A DNA stretch of 64,000 nt from Petunia secreta (GCA_029990175.1 JARKIP010000033.1:8680001-8744000), one strand, 5' to 3'. Shown: positions 1-12,179, numbered from the stretch's first letter. Numbers and translations are program-made. Notes: generated by a model from the letters alone, not told the origin.

Positions 1-2478
1 AATACCGAAAGTTAAATAATTTTACTTTTTTTCATTTAAATTCGCATCTTGAGTTTCGGGAGTCCGATTTGAGATCCGCCTTCGCGAATCTGTTACATAT
101 ATTTTGTATAACTTGTATACAAAATTTGTATACAAAATTTGGAATTATTTCAAATATCATAAAGTTCCGTTTTATTTTTCGTCGCGGAAAAAAAAAAGGG
201 AAAATGACCAAAAAAAAAAAAGAAGAATAGGCGGTGGTCAAAGGGATCTTAATCCCTTGACATTTACGTCGTAAGGGAAGGGGAGTAGAAGCAGAATGAA
301 AATGAGCAGAATCAGAAAAAATGAGAAACAGAGAAAATTATCAGAATAAAATGCCAGAAAATACAAAAAGGGGCCGGAGAAAAGTAGAATTTTCACTCTA
401 AGACATTCAGGTAATGATCCTAATATATTATTTGAGTTTATTACGTTTGTTTGAATATATTTTAACGATAAAACTTGGAATATTAGACATTATTTTGATA
501 ACTTCAATTAATAGTTTAAAGGGTCAAATAGACCCCGATAATGGAATTGATTATATATTCGTACTCAGTGAGTTAGGGGAAACATATAAATGTAATTTAT
601 TTAGAGTTTGGTTATGTGACCATAAACCCAGTACATAGGCCTGGCCTGCGTATTGCGTATGCAAATAGGGTATCAGGTTCCTAACCGGATTGCCCTAAGA
701 TGTGAGGAATGAAGCCTTTAGCCTAATTTGATATATTTTTCTGCTTATGGAATAGAGTGGGATCATTCGGCAATGAAACCAAAAGATAAAGCTGTTGTTG
801 ATTAGCAGAGCTATATTTTGGAAGAGGTAAGTGCTTATGTCCATTTCTTTGGAGGCACTTGGCCTCATGGATTTTCTACCACATGTTCTTTACGTGTGTA
901 GCTGCCGATAGGCGTACACATTACGCCTTAGCTTTGAAATTGCATTGTATATTTTATGTTAAGTCCTGTTGTTGGTATTGCATTGAGCATGTGAGCATTG
1001 CACTCTGGTGTTGATCATTGCATATACTTCCCGGTTGACGATGAGAGTCCCGCACCGGTGAAGGGTCATTATTGCATACACTTCCCGGTAATCGATGAGA
1101 GTCCCGAGCCGGTGAAGGTTCATCATTGCATATACTTCCCGGTTGGCGATGAGAGTCCCGCACTGGTGAAGGGTCATTATTGTATCCACTTCCCGGTAAT
1201 CGATGAGAGTCCCGAGCCGGTGAAAGATCATCATTGCATATACTTCCCGGTTGGCGATGCGAGTCCTGCACCGGGGAAGGGTCAGCATTGCATATGCATC
1301 CACGTAATCGATGAGAGTCCCGAGTCGGTGAAGGGTCATCATTGCATATACTTCCCGGTAATCGATGAGAGTCCCGAGCCGGTGAAGGTTCATTATTACA
1401 TATACTTCCCGGTTGGCGATGAGAGTCCCGCACCGGTGAAGGGTCATCATTACATATACTTCCCGGTAATCGATGAGAGTCCCGAGCCGGTGAAGGATCA
1501 TTATTACATATATCTCTTGGTAGACGATGAGAGTCCCGCGCCGGAGATAGGTATCAGGCATATGTGACTGCATTGCATCGTACCGCATTCATCGCATCTC
1601 ATTGCACCGCATACTGACTATTGTGTGTATTGTGTTGTGTTTTATATATGTGGTATGGATACTATGTCGTGGACATATCATAGTTTGCCTATATATTTCT
1701 GGCTCGTATTCTGGGTGTCGGGGATCGGGTTGCACGCCGTAACGGTAAAAATATATGGATCGGGTTGCACGCCACGATGGTATAAATATATGGATCGGGT
1801 TGCACGCCGTAACAGGATGTAATTCTGATTATTGATGTGTTCGAGATACCTAGATGTTTTCGTTATCTTACATTCCTGGTTGTTGATGAGTTTGTCATTC
1901 CATACGTGTTTCTAGTTATTATCTGGCTCTGCCTTTTTATAATTTAAATAAGAGGAATTTTGTTTATCTGTTTCTCCTCCCGGGCTAGCTATCCTATTCT
2001 TTGTGATGGCTAGTCTGCCCCACTTATTGAGTCCTTTTGACTCACCCTTGTTTGTTGTTTGTTTCTTGTCTATCTGTTTCGTTTCGGCAGGTTCGCTCCA
2101 GGATTGAGTTCGCCACGTTGTGAAGGAGTGAAGACGACTTCAGCTGTCAGGGTGAGCCAGCTTTTATTCCGGATCGCCACAAGATTTATGTTTATTATTT
2201 CAGTTGTAGTTTGCTCCCTTCGGAAGGTATCTTTCTTCTTTTGTACTCTTAGATGTCTAGTCTGGATAGCCCTAAACCTAGTATGTTGGGTAGTCAGCTG
2301 TAATTTCTTTTGTACAACTTCGAGGTATCAGTATGTCTGTGCTTTTTCTAAGGCTTGTTTTTTTCTTATGAATTGGATTATATTTATTTTCCTAATTTAA
2401 TTGGTAAGGGTTTGCCCGACGGGTCAAGGAGAGGATGTTGGGTTCCCGCACGGCCTAGCCAGATTCCGGGTCGTGTCA
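1..2478 (+). repeat. LTR of gypsy family B, 3' part (5' end outside window)
   Basis: This sequence matches, in reverse complement, the two LTRs at 51514-54029 and 58068-60630. Shared blocks include the stretch around 40-120, the CT-rich block near 1975-2160 and the end GGGTCGTGTCA at 2468-2478. By comparison with those copies roughly the first 300 bp lie left of the window. No primer binding site follows 2478; instead an integrase fragment of another family begins. This is therefore either a solo LTR or the 3' LTR of an element lying to the left, inserted into an older integrase sequence. Confidence 0.8.
1012..1555 (+). repeat. 54-bp tandem array inside the LTR
   Basis: About ten units are marked by CTTCCCGGT recurring at 1027, 1081, 1135, 1189 and 1243, and on to about 1513, with a period of 54 bp. 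Two unit types alternate: one reads GTTGGCGATGAGAGTCCCGC, the other GTAATCGATGAGAGTCCCGA, giving a 108-bp higher-order repeat. Because 54 is divisible by three, long open frames of 159-209 codons appear in several frames. They are repeat artefacts, not genes. Confidence 0.9.
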
Positions 2479-3042
2479 TTATAGCATTTCAACCCCAGAC
2501 AAATAGACAGGATGAGTAGACCATTCAGACATTAGAAGATATGCTTAGAGCTTGTGTGTTAGACATTAGAAGATATGCTGGAGTGAACATATACCGTTGA
2601 TAGAATTTGCATATAATAATCGCTATCATTCAAGCATACAAATTGCACAATACGAAGCTTTGTATGGGCGTAAATGCAGGTCTCCTATAGGATTGTTCGA
2701 GGTTGGCGAGTCTCAATTGATAGTGCAGATTTAATCCAACAAGTCGTTGATAAAGTCAAGTTGATCAGGGAAAGATTATTAGCAGCGCAGAGCAGACAAA
2801 AGTCCTATGCAGATAATCGACGTCGAGATTTAGAATTTCAGATTGGCGATTGGGCATTCTTGAAAGTATCACCTATGAAAGGCGTCATGATATTTGGAAA
2901 GAAGGGGAAGCTTAGCCCAAGATTTATTGGTCCATATCAGGTTATCAGGCTAGTTGGGCATGTAGCCTACGAGTTAGACCTTCCAGCAGACCTTCAGAAG
3001 GTACATCCAGTATTCCATGTTTCTATGCTCAGAAATACTTAA
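2479..3042 (+). pseudogene. Gypsy integrase C-terminal fragment, extra copy
   Basis: This is the C-terminal part of a chromovirus-type integrase, homologous to 8637-9180 of the adjoining family-A element. A 122-codon open stretch at 2674-3042 contains RERLLAAQSRQKSYADN, the GDWAFLKVSPMKG block and LQKVHPVFHVSMLR, the usual end of the integrase before the chromodomain. Upstream, the QTLEDMLRAC region is present but broken by stops. Right after the LR(K) codons the sequence jumps into LTR sequence at 3043, so the chromodomain, polypurine tract and start of that LTR are missing. It looks like a leftover of a neighbouring copy that shares the LTR with the next element. Confidence 0.8.
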
Positions 3043-5302
3043 TTTCACATTTGAGGAGTCTTTTGGAGACATATCATATACCAAATTGAAGGTCTTGGAG
3101 TTTAGTTTCCAAAACTTTTGACGGTTTGTTCATACAATGTCTGGATAATTAGATATGAGTATCAGAAGTCAAACCACAAAAAGGGACATAAGCACAAAAG
3201 AGGGCTAGAAATGAAATGTTTCCATTATAAAAGATTATAAAAGAGAAATACTTCTCTTTGTCGACATTTTCCAGAAACCTCATGATAGAAACAATTCTTC
3301 CTTGAGTTTGAAACCAATTTTTATGATTTTGAAGAAACAACGTCAGTCTTAACTCGAAATTGAAGACAGATTGCGTCAAAACGCTCTATGCGATTAAGCT
3401 AATGTTATGCTACCTTCAATGTCGTCTGTAGTTTGAGTTTTATAATTTCTTCATGGCTAAGTAAAGTACCTGAACTCTATGTTATAGCTTGTTTAAGCTT
3501 TAAAAGATGTGGAATTCAAACGAAACAAAGTTTAGAAGCAAGAAACATCAAAGGTATGTAAGACTAACCTTTCTTTTGGCTAGACATGTATATTTTAGCT
3601 TCTGAAGCTTTTCTTAGCTTTAAACTTAGTGTTTATTGTGAGAAACTTGTATGGTATCAAGGAAACCTTGTATATACTTAATTTGGTACTAAAATCCAAG
3701 GTGAAAGACGTCCGAATCAGCAAGACAAAACGTTTCAAAATCTGGAAAATCATTTTGATCTTTGAACAGTTGCTAGTATATTGATCATAACTCCTTGTAA
3801 AAAATTTATATTTAGATGGTTTAAGATTCCCCAGAATCCTAAGACATAAATCTACAACTTTTATGAAGACCATGGAGTCTATAACTTTGATTTATACCCT
3901 CAAAACTATGATACAATATAGGAAAATGGCAGTGTCCAGAAATTCTTTACATTCGTGGAATTGTTACACGTCTGATAATCTCATCTTGTTATCCATTTAA
4001 TTTGTTTATGTTATCAGTTTATTTGGGTAGCTATTCCCGTGTATATTATGGTGCTGGTTCTATTTTTGTGGATCATCCAGTTTCAGGGGAAACTTTACCA
4101 AAATTTTTATAGAAATTCAAAGAGTTGGACAAATTCTTAGTTCTAGGTTTTGTCTACAATTTCATCCAGAGTTTTCTTATCATTCCTTTGAGCCCATATG
4201 TATTGTTGCCACATGTATTATGCCTCATACATGCTTATGCTTATATTTTAATCATGTTATGTGTGATTTGGAGTCCCCCGTAGAGGCTGGACATTGGACA
4301 CACAGTCCGTTCACGCAGAAGTTAAAACATCTTGCGTGACCGGGTGTCATTCACACACTCTGACCAGAGAGACGAGATATTACTGGCTGGGGAGGACACA
4401 ACCCAGAACACCCGCCCGGTTTGTTATATACGCGTATATAGCCACAGTATGCACTACATGATTATATGTGAAGCTAGTTCAGATTTCAGTTACCTGATTT
4501 GGGGGGATATAGCCCATAACACCAGGTAGGTACCACTTCAGATAACAGTTCAGTTTTAGCTCAGTACCAGTTATCTGTTCACAGTTATCAGCCACCAGTT
4601 TTTAGTGTTAGTATCAGTTGACAGCAACCGGTTCTAGTTTCTAGTTACCAGGTATCAGTCATATTACAGTCATTTATCAGTATAGTTCAGCTCAGTCTTC
4701 ATTTTCAGATTCAGCTAGACTTCAGGTTATATTCAGACCATGTTTAGTACGTCTACAAATTTCCTGCTACATTGTTATACTTCAGCTCATGTTTACACAT
4801 TTATATTCCAGACTTACAGTTTCATCCATCTATGAATTATATGCTCAGGCCTTACATACTTTGTACATATCGCACTCACGCCCTTTGTTTAGGGTGCTGC
4901 GTTTCATGTTGCGCGGGTGCAGATAGATAATTTCTAGGACTGTATTAATAGGCCATCAATCAGCTATTAGAGTCACTTGGCTTACTCCCAGAGTTACTTA
5001 TCCTTTTGTTGTGTACAGTCAGCCGGTTTGGATATGGCGAGGCCTTGTCCCGTCCTTTGTATATTCAGTTCAGCACTCTTAGAGGCCTGTAGATATGTCC
5101 CTGTGTGGTGCAGTCAGTATGTTTTATATATTATCGTGTGATAGACTTGTCATCTTTCCAGACTTTATGTTTTCAGTAATTATGTATGTATTCATAACCA
5201 GGTTGTCAGCTCATCTCTATAATTCATAGATTATTAATAGGTTTAGCGATAATTGACACTTAGTGTCGGTTATCCGTCGCGGCTCTAGGTTGGGTCGTGA
5301 CA
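3043..5302 (+). repeat. 5' LTR of family A element, truncated
   Basis: It aligns with 9697-11988. The common stretch CATATACCAAATTG begins at 3075 here and 9721 in the 3' LTR. The first roughly 200 bp of the LTR are missing and replaced by the integrase fragment. A further deletion of about 45 bp is seen near 4310 relative to the 3' LTR near 10955. It ends in GGGTCGTGACA at 5302. Confidence 0.85.
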
Positions 5303-5306
5303 AAGG

Positions 5307-5318
5307 TGGTATCAGAGC
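5307..5318 (+). other. Primer binding site (initiator tRNA-Met)
   Basis: TGGTATCAGAGC lies four bases after the LTR end. It is the standard plant primer site complementary to the 3' end of the initiator methionine tRNA, which primes minus-strand DNA synthesis. Confidence 0.92.
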
Positions 5319-5507
5319 AGTTCAGTCCTAGGGTGTCTACATGCAGTGTCTAGTAGAATCTTGTTGAGGAGTAGCTTGCGCGCCATACTTTTGAACAGGA
5401 GGCTACAAGGCACTTCAGGACAATTGACTTTCTTTCTTTTCTAGATCGTGTGATAGAGCTATGATTATAGAATTCATCCCTCTGACAATAGTGTTTTCTG
5501 CGAAGCC

Positions 5508-6660
5508 ATGCCGCCGAAGAAACTAACAGCTACCCAGTGAGGAGATGAGAGTGAGGAGTCAAGACCTGAGGCTCCGTCTGAGGCCTCACAGAACCCCTCA
5601 GTTCAGAGTGATATTAGAGGTACTGCAGCTACCATACCGCCAGCTCCTCTGCCTGATAGTCAGGGACAGGAAGTGAGGGATGCCATCAGATTATTGACCA
5701 GTGTTGTAGTTGCTCAGACTAGACAGCATAGTACAGATGCCCAGGGAGATACTGGATCCAGGAAAAGGGATTTTATCCGACTAGAGCCTCCAATCTTTAC
5801 TGGATCCCGTACAGGAGAGGAACCTCATGATTTTCTAGTGAGGATAGCCAGAGTGTTGAGGGTTATGCACGTGTCAGAAGCAAAGTTAGTAGAGTTGGCT
5901 GCATTTAGATTGCATGACCTAGCAGCAGAGTGGTACCAGACATGGGAGCTATCTAGAGGGGCAGATTCTACTCCGGCGACTTGGAAGGAATTCTCAGATG
6001 CCTTCCTTCATCAGTATATGCCCATAGAGACACAGAGAGCACGTGTTGATCAGTTCCTGACCTTGAGACAGGGAAGTTTGAGTGTAGAAGAGTATAATTA
6101 TCGCTTTAATTCTTTAGCAAGCTTTGCCCCCGCTGTGGTAGCAAGTATGGAGGATAGCATTCACAGGTATGTAGTAGCACTTGGTCCACACCTGGTGAAC
6201 GAGTGTATGACGGTCTCTATGCAGTCAGGTATGAGCATATGGCGCATTCAGGCATTTGCTTTATCACTTGAGGAGAGGAAGCAGATATAGAGAGCCGACA
6301 GAGATAGAGGGTTACATAAGAGGGACAGATTGGTTGGTTCATTCGGAGAGACATCCGGAGCGAGTAGGCAGCAGAGTGTTAGACAACCACCGGTTAATAT
6401 ACCTCCATAGTCCTGTGGCCCGAGATCTGATAGACCTCCTCAGTCCAGAGCTAGTCAGGCATCACGAACTTAAGGATTTCAGCATCGTGGTACTTCTATA
6501 TCGGCTAGTTAGACATATCCCAGATGTCCAGATTGTGATAGATGTCACTTCAGACCATGTAAGTTAGGAGTTGATACTCGTTATATTTGTCAAAAGGCAT
6601 ACCATTTCATGAGAGGTTGACCGACTAGGGGTGGTAGTTGTGCAGCCCAGCCAGCTAGAT
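5508..6660 (+). pseudogene. gag of family A element, broken
   Basis: Gag is the capsid-nucleocapsid precursor of the retrotransposon particle. The natural start is the ATG at 5508 (MPPKK), followed by a TGA at codon 11 that probably replaces CGA. The capsid domain is open from 5673 to about 6287 and shows the typical blocks EPPIFTGSRTGEEPHDFL, AAEWYQTWE and LRQGSLSVEEYNYRF. A zinc-knuckle remnant with the Cys-rich text CPDCDRCHFRPC lies near 6510-6560 in another frame. Downstream the frame decays and joins directly to RT, so the protease is gone. Confidence 0.85.
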
Positions 6661-6699
6661 CAACATTAGCTTCCTCAGCACCAGCACGCCCCTAGGGGC

Positions 6700-7140
6700 A
6701 AGTTCTTCAAAATGGCACCAGCAGAACAGAAAGAATTTAAGGAGCAACTGAAGGATTTGTTAGATAAAAGCCTCATCAGACCTAGCATTTCCCTGTGGGG
6801 AGCCCCGACAGTATTTGTTAAAATGAAAGACGGCTCTCCATGCATGTGCATAGATTACAGACAGCTGAATAAAGTCACAATCAAGAATAAATACCCTCTG
6901 CCCAGGATTGATGACTTGTTCGACCAGCTTCAGGGTGCCAAGTGTTTCTTAGTCAGAGAATGTGATATACCTAAGACTGCATTCAGGACTAGGTATAGCC
7001 ATTATGAATTTTTAATGATGTCGTTTGGACTCACTAATGCCTTTGAAGTATTTATGAATCAGATGAACAGTGTATTCAGGAGTTACTTGGATTTATTTTT
7101 GATTGTATTATTGATGAATTCTCATCTATTCAAAGTCTGA
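6700..7140 (+). pseudogene. Reverse transcriptase fragment, family A
   Basis: The RT core of pol begins abruptly after a deletion at about 6700. The blocks EQLKDLLDKSLIRPS, the CIDYRQLNKVT motif and YPLPRIDDLFDQLQGAKCF are clear. About 12 residues that normally follow (the first catalytic Asp region) are missing before RECDIPKTAFRT. The second catalytic site, usually (F/Y)IDD, reads as VLLMN because of a frameshift near 7110. RT activity is therefore lost. The frame continues at 7141 in a different phase. Confidence 0.85.
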
Positions 7141-8010
7141 ATCAGAGCATGCAGAGCATCTACACCTAGTAGTGGGTACTCTTCGAGACCCGCAGCTATT
7201 TGCTAAGTTCTCAAAGTGTGAATTCTGGTTAGATTCAGTGGCATTTCCTGGCCATATAGATTCAGCAGAAGGATTTAAAATAGATGGCCAGAAGATTGAG
7301 GCTGTGAAGAATTGGCCCAGACCTATGATGCCAATTGAAGTACGTAGTTTTCTGGGTTTGGCAGGTTATTACAGAAGGTTCGTAGAGGGTTTTTCCTCCA
7401 TTGCAGCTCCACTGACCAAATTGACACAGAAAACAGCTAAATTTGAGTGGTCTGATTCTTGCGAGCCCAGCTTCAAAGAATTAAAGAATAGGTTGATAAT
7501 AGCTCCAGTACTTAAACTTCTAGAGGGATTTGAGGATTATGTCATTTACTGTGACGCTTCTCGAATTGGTCTTGGTTGTGTTTTGATGCAGCACGGAAGA
7601 GTAATTGCCTATGCTTCCCGGTAGCTGAAAAAGCACGAGCAGAACTACCCTACCCATAATCTGGAGCTTGCAGCAGTCATTCATGCATTAAAAATTTGGA
7701 GACATTATTTGTACGGGGTTCATGTTGATATTTATACAGACCACAAGAGCCTCCGGTACATATTTAAGCAAAAGGAGCTAAACCTACGACAGAGGCGGTG
7801 GCTAGAGTTGCTGAAGGACTACGACGTGGATACTCTTTATTATCCAGGTATAGCGAATGTTGTTGCTGATGCCCTTAGTCATAAGTCTATGGGTAGTCTG
7901 TCTTATTTACAGCCACAAAAAAGAGAGTTAGCTCATGCACTCCACCAGTTGGCCAGCATGAGAGTCAGATTAATAGATTCAGAGGACAGAGGAGTTACAG
8001 TTCAGAAAGC
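7141..8010 (+). pseudogene. RT thumb and RNase H, family A
   Basis: The frame from 7172 carries LFAKFSKCEFW, GLAGYYRRFVEGFS and the start of RNase H (YVIYCDASRIGLGC). A TAG at 7622-7624, where the family has Gln (CAG), interrupts it. The same frame continues with HEQNYPTHNLELAAVIHAL and YTDHKSLRYIFKQKELN, then NVVADALSHKSM at the RNase H end. The catalytic Asp, Glu and Asp positions are still visible, so the domain was recently intact apart from the stop. Confidence 0.85.
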
Positions 8011-9236
8011 AGCCACTACTTGCCTAGTTACAGAAGTAAAACTGCGTCATTATGAGGATCCAGTTCTAGTTGAATACCGACAAATAGCCAGAAGAAAACC
8101 GGAGTCACCATACAGGGTTACCACTGATGGGGTTTTCATGTATAAAGATAGACTTTGTGTTCCTGATGTTGAAGATTTATGTGGACAGATTATGGCAGAG
8201 GCAGATTATTCCAGATACAGGTTCGACTAAGACGTACCATGATCTTAAGCTGAATTTATGGCTCAGTGTCCTAACTGCCAGCAGGTTAAAGTCGAGCATC
8301 AAAAACCTAGTTGCTTGTTATAGGAAATAGAGATTCCATCATGGAAATGGGAAGCAGTAAATATGGACTTCATTACAGGCTTGCCCCATACACGGAGCAG
8401 GTATGACTCTATTTGGGTTATAGTTGACAGGCTTACTAAATCAGCTCACTTCTTGCCTGTTAGAACTACATATACATCGGAGGATTATGCTAGACTTTAT
8501 ATCAGAGGGATAGTGCGCCTATATGGTATTCCAATATCGATTATTTCAGACAGGGGCGCACCAGTTTACAGCTAATTTCTGACGATCGTTCCAGACAGGT
8601 TTAGGGACACAGGTGAATCTGAGTATAGTATTTCATCCCCAGATAGATGGACAGGACGAGTAGGCCATTCAGACATTAGAAGATATGCCTAGAGCTTGTA
8701 TGTTATATTTTAAAGGCAGCTGGAGTGAACATCTACCATTGATAGACTTTGCATATAATAATAGCTATCATTCTAGCATACAGATGGCTCCTTATGAACC
8801 TTTTTATGGGCGCAAATGCAGGTCTCCTATAGGATGGTTCGAGGTTGGCGAGTCTTAATTGATAGGTCCAGATTTAATCCCACAAGTCGTTGATAAAGTC
8901 AAGTTGATCAGGGAAAGATTATTAGCAGCGCAGAGCAGACAGAAGTCCTATGCAGATAACCGATGTCGAGATTTAGAATTTCAGATTGGCGATTGGGTAT
9001 TCCTGAAAGTATCACCTATGAAAGGCGTTATGAGATTTGGAAAGAAGGGGAAGCTTAGCCCTAGATCTATTGGTCCATATCAGGTTATCAGGCGAGTTCG
9101 GCATGTAACCTACGAGTTAGACCTTCCAGCAGACCTTCAGGAGGTACATCCAGTATTTCATGTTTCGATGCTCAGAAAATGTGTTGGGGATCCTTCTAGA
9201 GTTGTACCAGTAGATGATGTACATCAAAGAGCAATT
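8011..9236 (+). pseudogene. Integrase, family A, multiply broken
   Basis: Integrase inserts the cDNA into the genome. The N-terminal zinc-binding region is damaged: after the region near 8215 several residues and the first His pair are lost, and only CPNCQQVKVEHQKP survives. The catalytic core begins with NMDFITGLPHTRSRYDSIWV (first Asp) and continues to IISDRGA, where a frameshift near 8565 occurs. FHPQIDGQDE contains the third acidic position, and a TAG follows it. The C-terminal region is open at 8859-9243 and ends in VHPVFHVSMLRK. It is a dead copy whose every domain is recognisable. Confidence 0.85.
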
Positions 9237-9412
9237 AACTTATGAAGAGGTGTCAATTGCAATTTTAGATAGGTAGATTCGTCGACTAAGGACGAAAGAC
9301 TTTCCTTCAGTTAAGGTGCTATGGCGAAGCAATAGTGTAGAGGAAATAACTTAGGAAGCTAAGAATGATATAAGAGACAAATATCCAGTCTCTTCACTAC
9401 TTCAGGTATATA
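9231..9412 (+). pseudogene. Chromodomain tail of integrase, family A
   Basis: Shifting frame near 9240 restores TYEEVSIAILDR, then a TAG where Gln is expected, IRRLRTKDFPSVKVLWR and a second stop where Trp is expected. This is the C-terminal chromodomain-like module of plant chromoviruses, thought to guide integration to marked chromatin. Identification rests on block order and spacing after the integrase. Confidence 0.7.
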
Positions 9413-9471
9413 ACAGATCCTTGCTTAATGCTTTTACATACTTCATTTCACATTTTAAGACAAATGTTCCT

Positions 9472-9490
9472 GGGGGGGGGGGGGGGAGAT
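9472..9490 (+). other. Polypurine tract
   Basis: Fifteen consecutive G followed by AGAT lie directly against the TG that starts the 3' LTR. This is the plus-strand priming site. The G run is unusually long and probably grew by replication slippage. Confidence 0.85.
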
Positions 9491-11988
9491 TGCTACACCT
9501 CGTATGTCAAAAGTGAGGTATATCATTCTAATGACATGATAAGAATGATTTAAGAGAGCTTAAAGTCATAATAGGACCATATATGACGTTCATTTGTTGA
9601 ATATAAAGGTTGGGAAAAATCAGATTCAAGTTGCGAAAAAACTGACTAAGGATTTGGCTTGTAACAGAGCTTTTTCAGCAATTAATTCTGTATGTTATAT
9701 GAGGTCTTCTTGAGAAATATCATATACCAAATTGAAGGTCTTGGAGTGTAGTTTTCAAAACTTTTGACGGTTTGTTCATAAAATATCTGGATAAAACGAT
9801 ATGAGTATTAGAATTCAGACTATAAAAAAGGGACATAAACGCAAAAGAGGGCTAGAAATGAAATGCTTTTATTATAAAAGAGAAATACTTCTATTTCTCG
9901 ACATTTTCCAGAAACCACCTGATAGAAACAGTTCTTCCTTCAGTTTGAAACCAATTTTTATGATTTTGAAGAAACAACATCAATCTTAACTCGAAATTGA
10001 AGACAGATTGCGTCAAAACGCTCTACGCGATTAAGCTAATGTTATGCTACCTTCAATGTCGTATGTAGTTTGAGTTTTATAATTTCTTCATGGCTAAGTA
10101 AAATACCTAAACTCTATGTTATAGCTTGTTTAAGCTTTAGAAGGTGTGGAATTCAAAGAAAACAAAGTTTAAAAGCAAGAAACATCAAAGGTATGTAAGA
10201 CTAAACCTTTCTTTTGGCAATGCATGTATCTTTTAGCTTTTGAAGCTTTTCTTAGTTCCAAACTTAGTGTTTCTGGTGAGAAACTTTTATGGTATCAAGG
10301 AAACATTGTATATACTTAATTTGGTACTAAAATCCAAGGTGAAAGGTGTCTGAATCAGCAAGACAAAACGTTTCAAAATCTGGAAAATTATTTTGATCTT
10401 TGGACAGCTGTTAGTATATTGATCATAACTCCTAGTAACAAAATTGATATTTAGATGGTTTAGGAATCCCCAGAATCCTTAGACATATATCTACAACTTT
10501 CATGAAGACCATGGAGTCTATAACTTTGATCTATGCCCTCAAAACTATGATACAATACCGGACAATGGCACTGTCCAGAAATTCTGTACATTCGTGCAAT
10601 TGTTACACGTTTTGTCATCTCATCTTGTTATCCATTTAATTTGTTTATGTTATCAGTCTATCTGGGTACCCATTCCCATGTATATTATAGTGTTGGTTCT
10701 GTTTTTGTAGATCATTCAGTTTCAGGGGAAACTCAGCCGAAATTTTTATAGAAATTCAAAGAAATGGGCAAATACTGAGTTATAGGTTTTGTCTACATTT
10801 CCATCCAGAGTTTTCTTATCATTCCTTTGAGTCCATATCTATTGTTTCCACATGTATTATGCCTCATACATGCTTATGCTTATATTGTGATCATGTCATG
10901 TGTGATTTGGAGTCCCCCATAGAGGCTGGACATTGGACACACAGTCCGGTGACGTGTGATACTACCCGTCTGGGGGATACAGCCCCTCTGGTTCAGGCGA
11001 GAGTTGAAACACCTAGTGTGACTGGGTGTCATTCACACACTCTGACAAGAGAGACTAGATATTATTGTCTTGGGGTGACATAGCCCATAACACCAACCAG
11101 GTTTGTTATATACACGTATATAGCCACAGTATGCACTGCATGATTATATGTGAGGCTAGTTCAGATGTTCAGTTACCTGATTTGGGGGGATATAGCCCAT
11201 AACACCAGGCAGGTACCAGTTCAGATAACAGTTCAGTTTTAGCTCAGTACCAATTATCAGTTCTCAGTTATCAGCCACCAGTTCTTAGTGTCAGTATCAG
11301 TTGACAGCTATCGGTTCTAGTTTCTAGTTACCAGTTATCAGTCATATTACAGTCATTTATCAGTATAGTTCAGCTCAGTCTTCAGTTTCAGATTCAGCTA
11401 GACTTTAGGTCATATTCAGACCATGTTTAGTACGTCTTCAGATTTCGTGCTACATTGTTATGCTTCAGCTCATGTTTACACATTTATATTCTAGCCTTAC
11501 AGTTTCATCCAGCTATGATTTATTATATGCTCAGGCCTTACATACTTTGTACATATCGAACTCACGCCCTTTTTTTTGGGCGTTGCGTTTCATGATGCGC
11601 ATGTGCAGATAGATCAACGCTTGGACCACTTTAGTAGGCCATCTATCAGCTATTAGAGTCACTCCGCTTACTCCTAGAGTTACTTATCTTTTGGTTGTGT
11701 ACAGTCAGCCAGTTTGGGTATGGCGAGGCCTTTTCCCGTCCATTGTATATTTAATTCAGCACTTGTAGAGGCATGTAGATATGTCCCTATGTGGTGCAGT
11801 CAGTATGTTATATATATTATCGTGTGATAGCCTTGTCATCTTTTCAGACTTTATGTTTACAGTAAATATGTATGTATTCAAAACCAGGTTTCCAGCTCAT
11901 CTCTATAATTGATAGATTATTAATAGGTTTAGCGATAATCCACACTTAGTGCCGGTTATCCGTCGCGGCCCTAGGTTGGGTCGTGACA
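9491..11988 (+). repeat. 3' LTR of family A element, complete
   Basis: It begins TGCTACACCTCG and ends GGTCGTGACA, giving 2498 bp. A truncated reverse copy lies at 16334-18318 and a short 3' piece at about 55207-55356. Short CAGTTATCAG-like sequences and GGGGGATATAGCCCATAACACC-like boxes recur in its middle. Confidence 0.88.
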
Positions 11989-12179
11989 AGTATGTTTCGT
12001 CCGTTCATGAAATACCAGATTTTGGGTTATATGTAAGGCCATCAGACTATCACAATTCAGTTGTACCGGGTATAGATAATTAACCTCGGGACTCTACAAA
12101 ATTCCTTTAAGTCATTTTAACTCACACACAGTCATAGCTATATATCAATATTCACTCTTTGCATAGGATCTGGATATTA
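11989..12179. other. Short spacer, nothing recognised
   Basis: Flanking DNA between the family-A 3' LTR and the copia fragment. I see no coding or repeat signature here. Confidence 0.4.

Larger units (their letters stand above)
3043..11988 (+). mobile_element. Ty3/gypsy chromovirus element, family A (Tekay/Del-like), decayed
   Basis: In order there are: truncated 5' LTR, initiator-Met primer binding site, gag, RT, RNase H, integrase, chromodomain, a G-rich polypurine tract and a complete 3' LTR. The LTR end TGTCACGACCC (reverse complement), the iMet primer site and the C-terminal chromodomain point to the Tekay/Del branch of plant chromoviruses. Protease and the start of RT are deleted, the RT catalytic region is frameshifted, and stops occur throughout, so the element cannot move by itself. 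The sequence after the 3' LTR is AGTAT, but no target duplication can be tested because the 5' LTR start is missing. Confidence 0.85.

Noticed and set aside
1012..1555. CRISPR-like regular repeat.
   Set aside because: Units are contiguous without unique spacers, and the context is a plant LTR.
954..1588. Three long overlapping frames (159-209 codons) on both strands.
   Set aside because: They are created by the 54-bp tandem repeat, whose length is a multiple of three; no known domain, and the region is LTR.
6700..9236. Endogenous pararetrovirus, common in Solanaceae.
   Set aside because: Integrase, chromodomain, LTRs and an iMet primer site are all present, which marks a gypsy retrotransposon; no movement or coat protein of a caulimovirus was seen.
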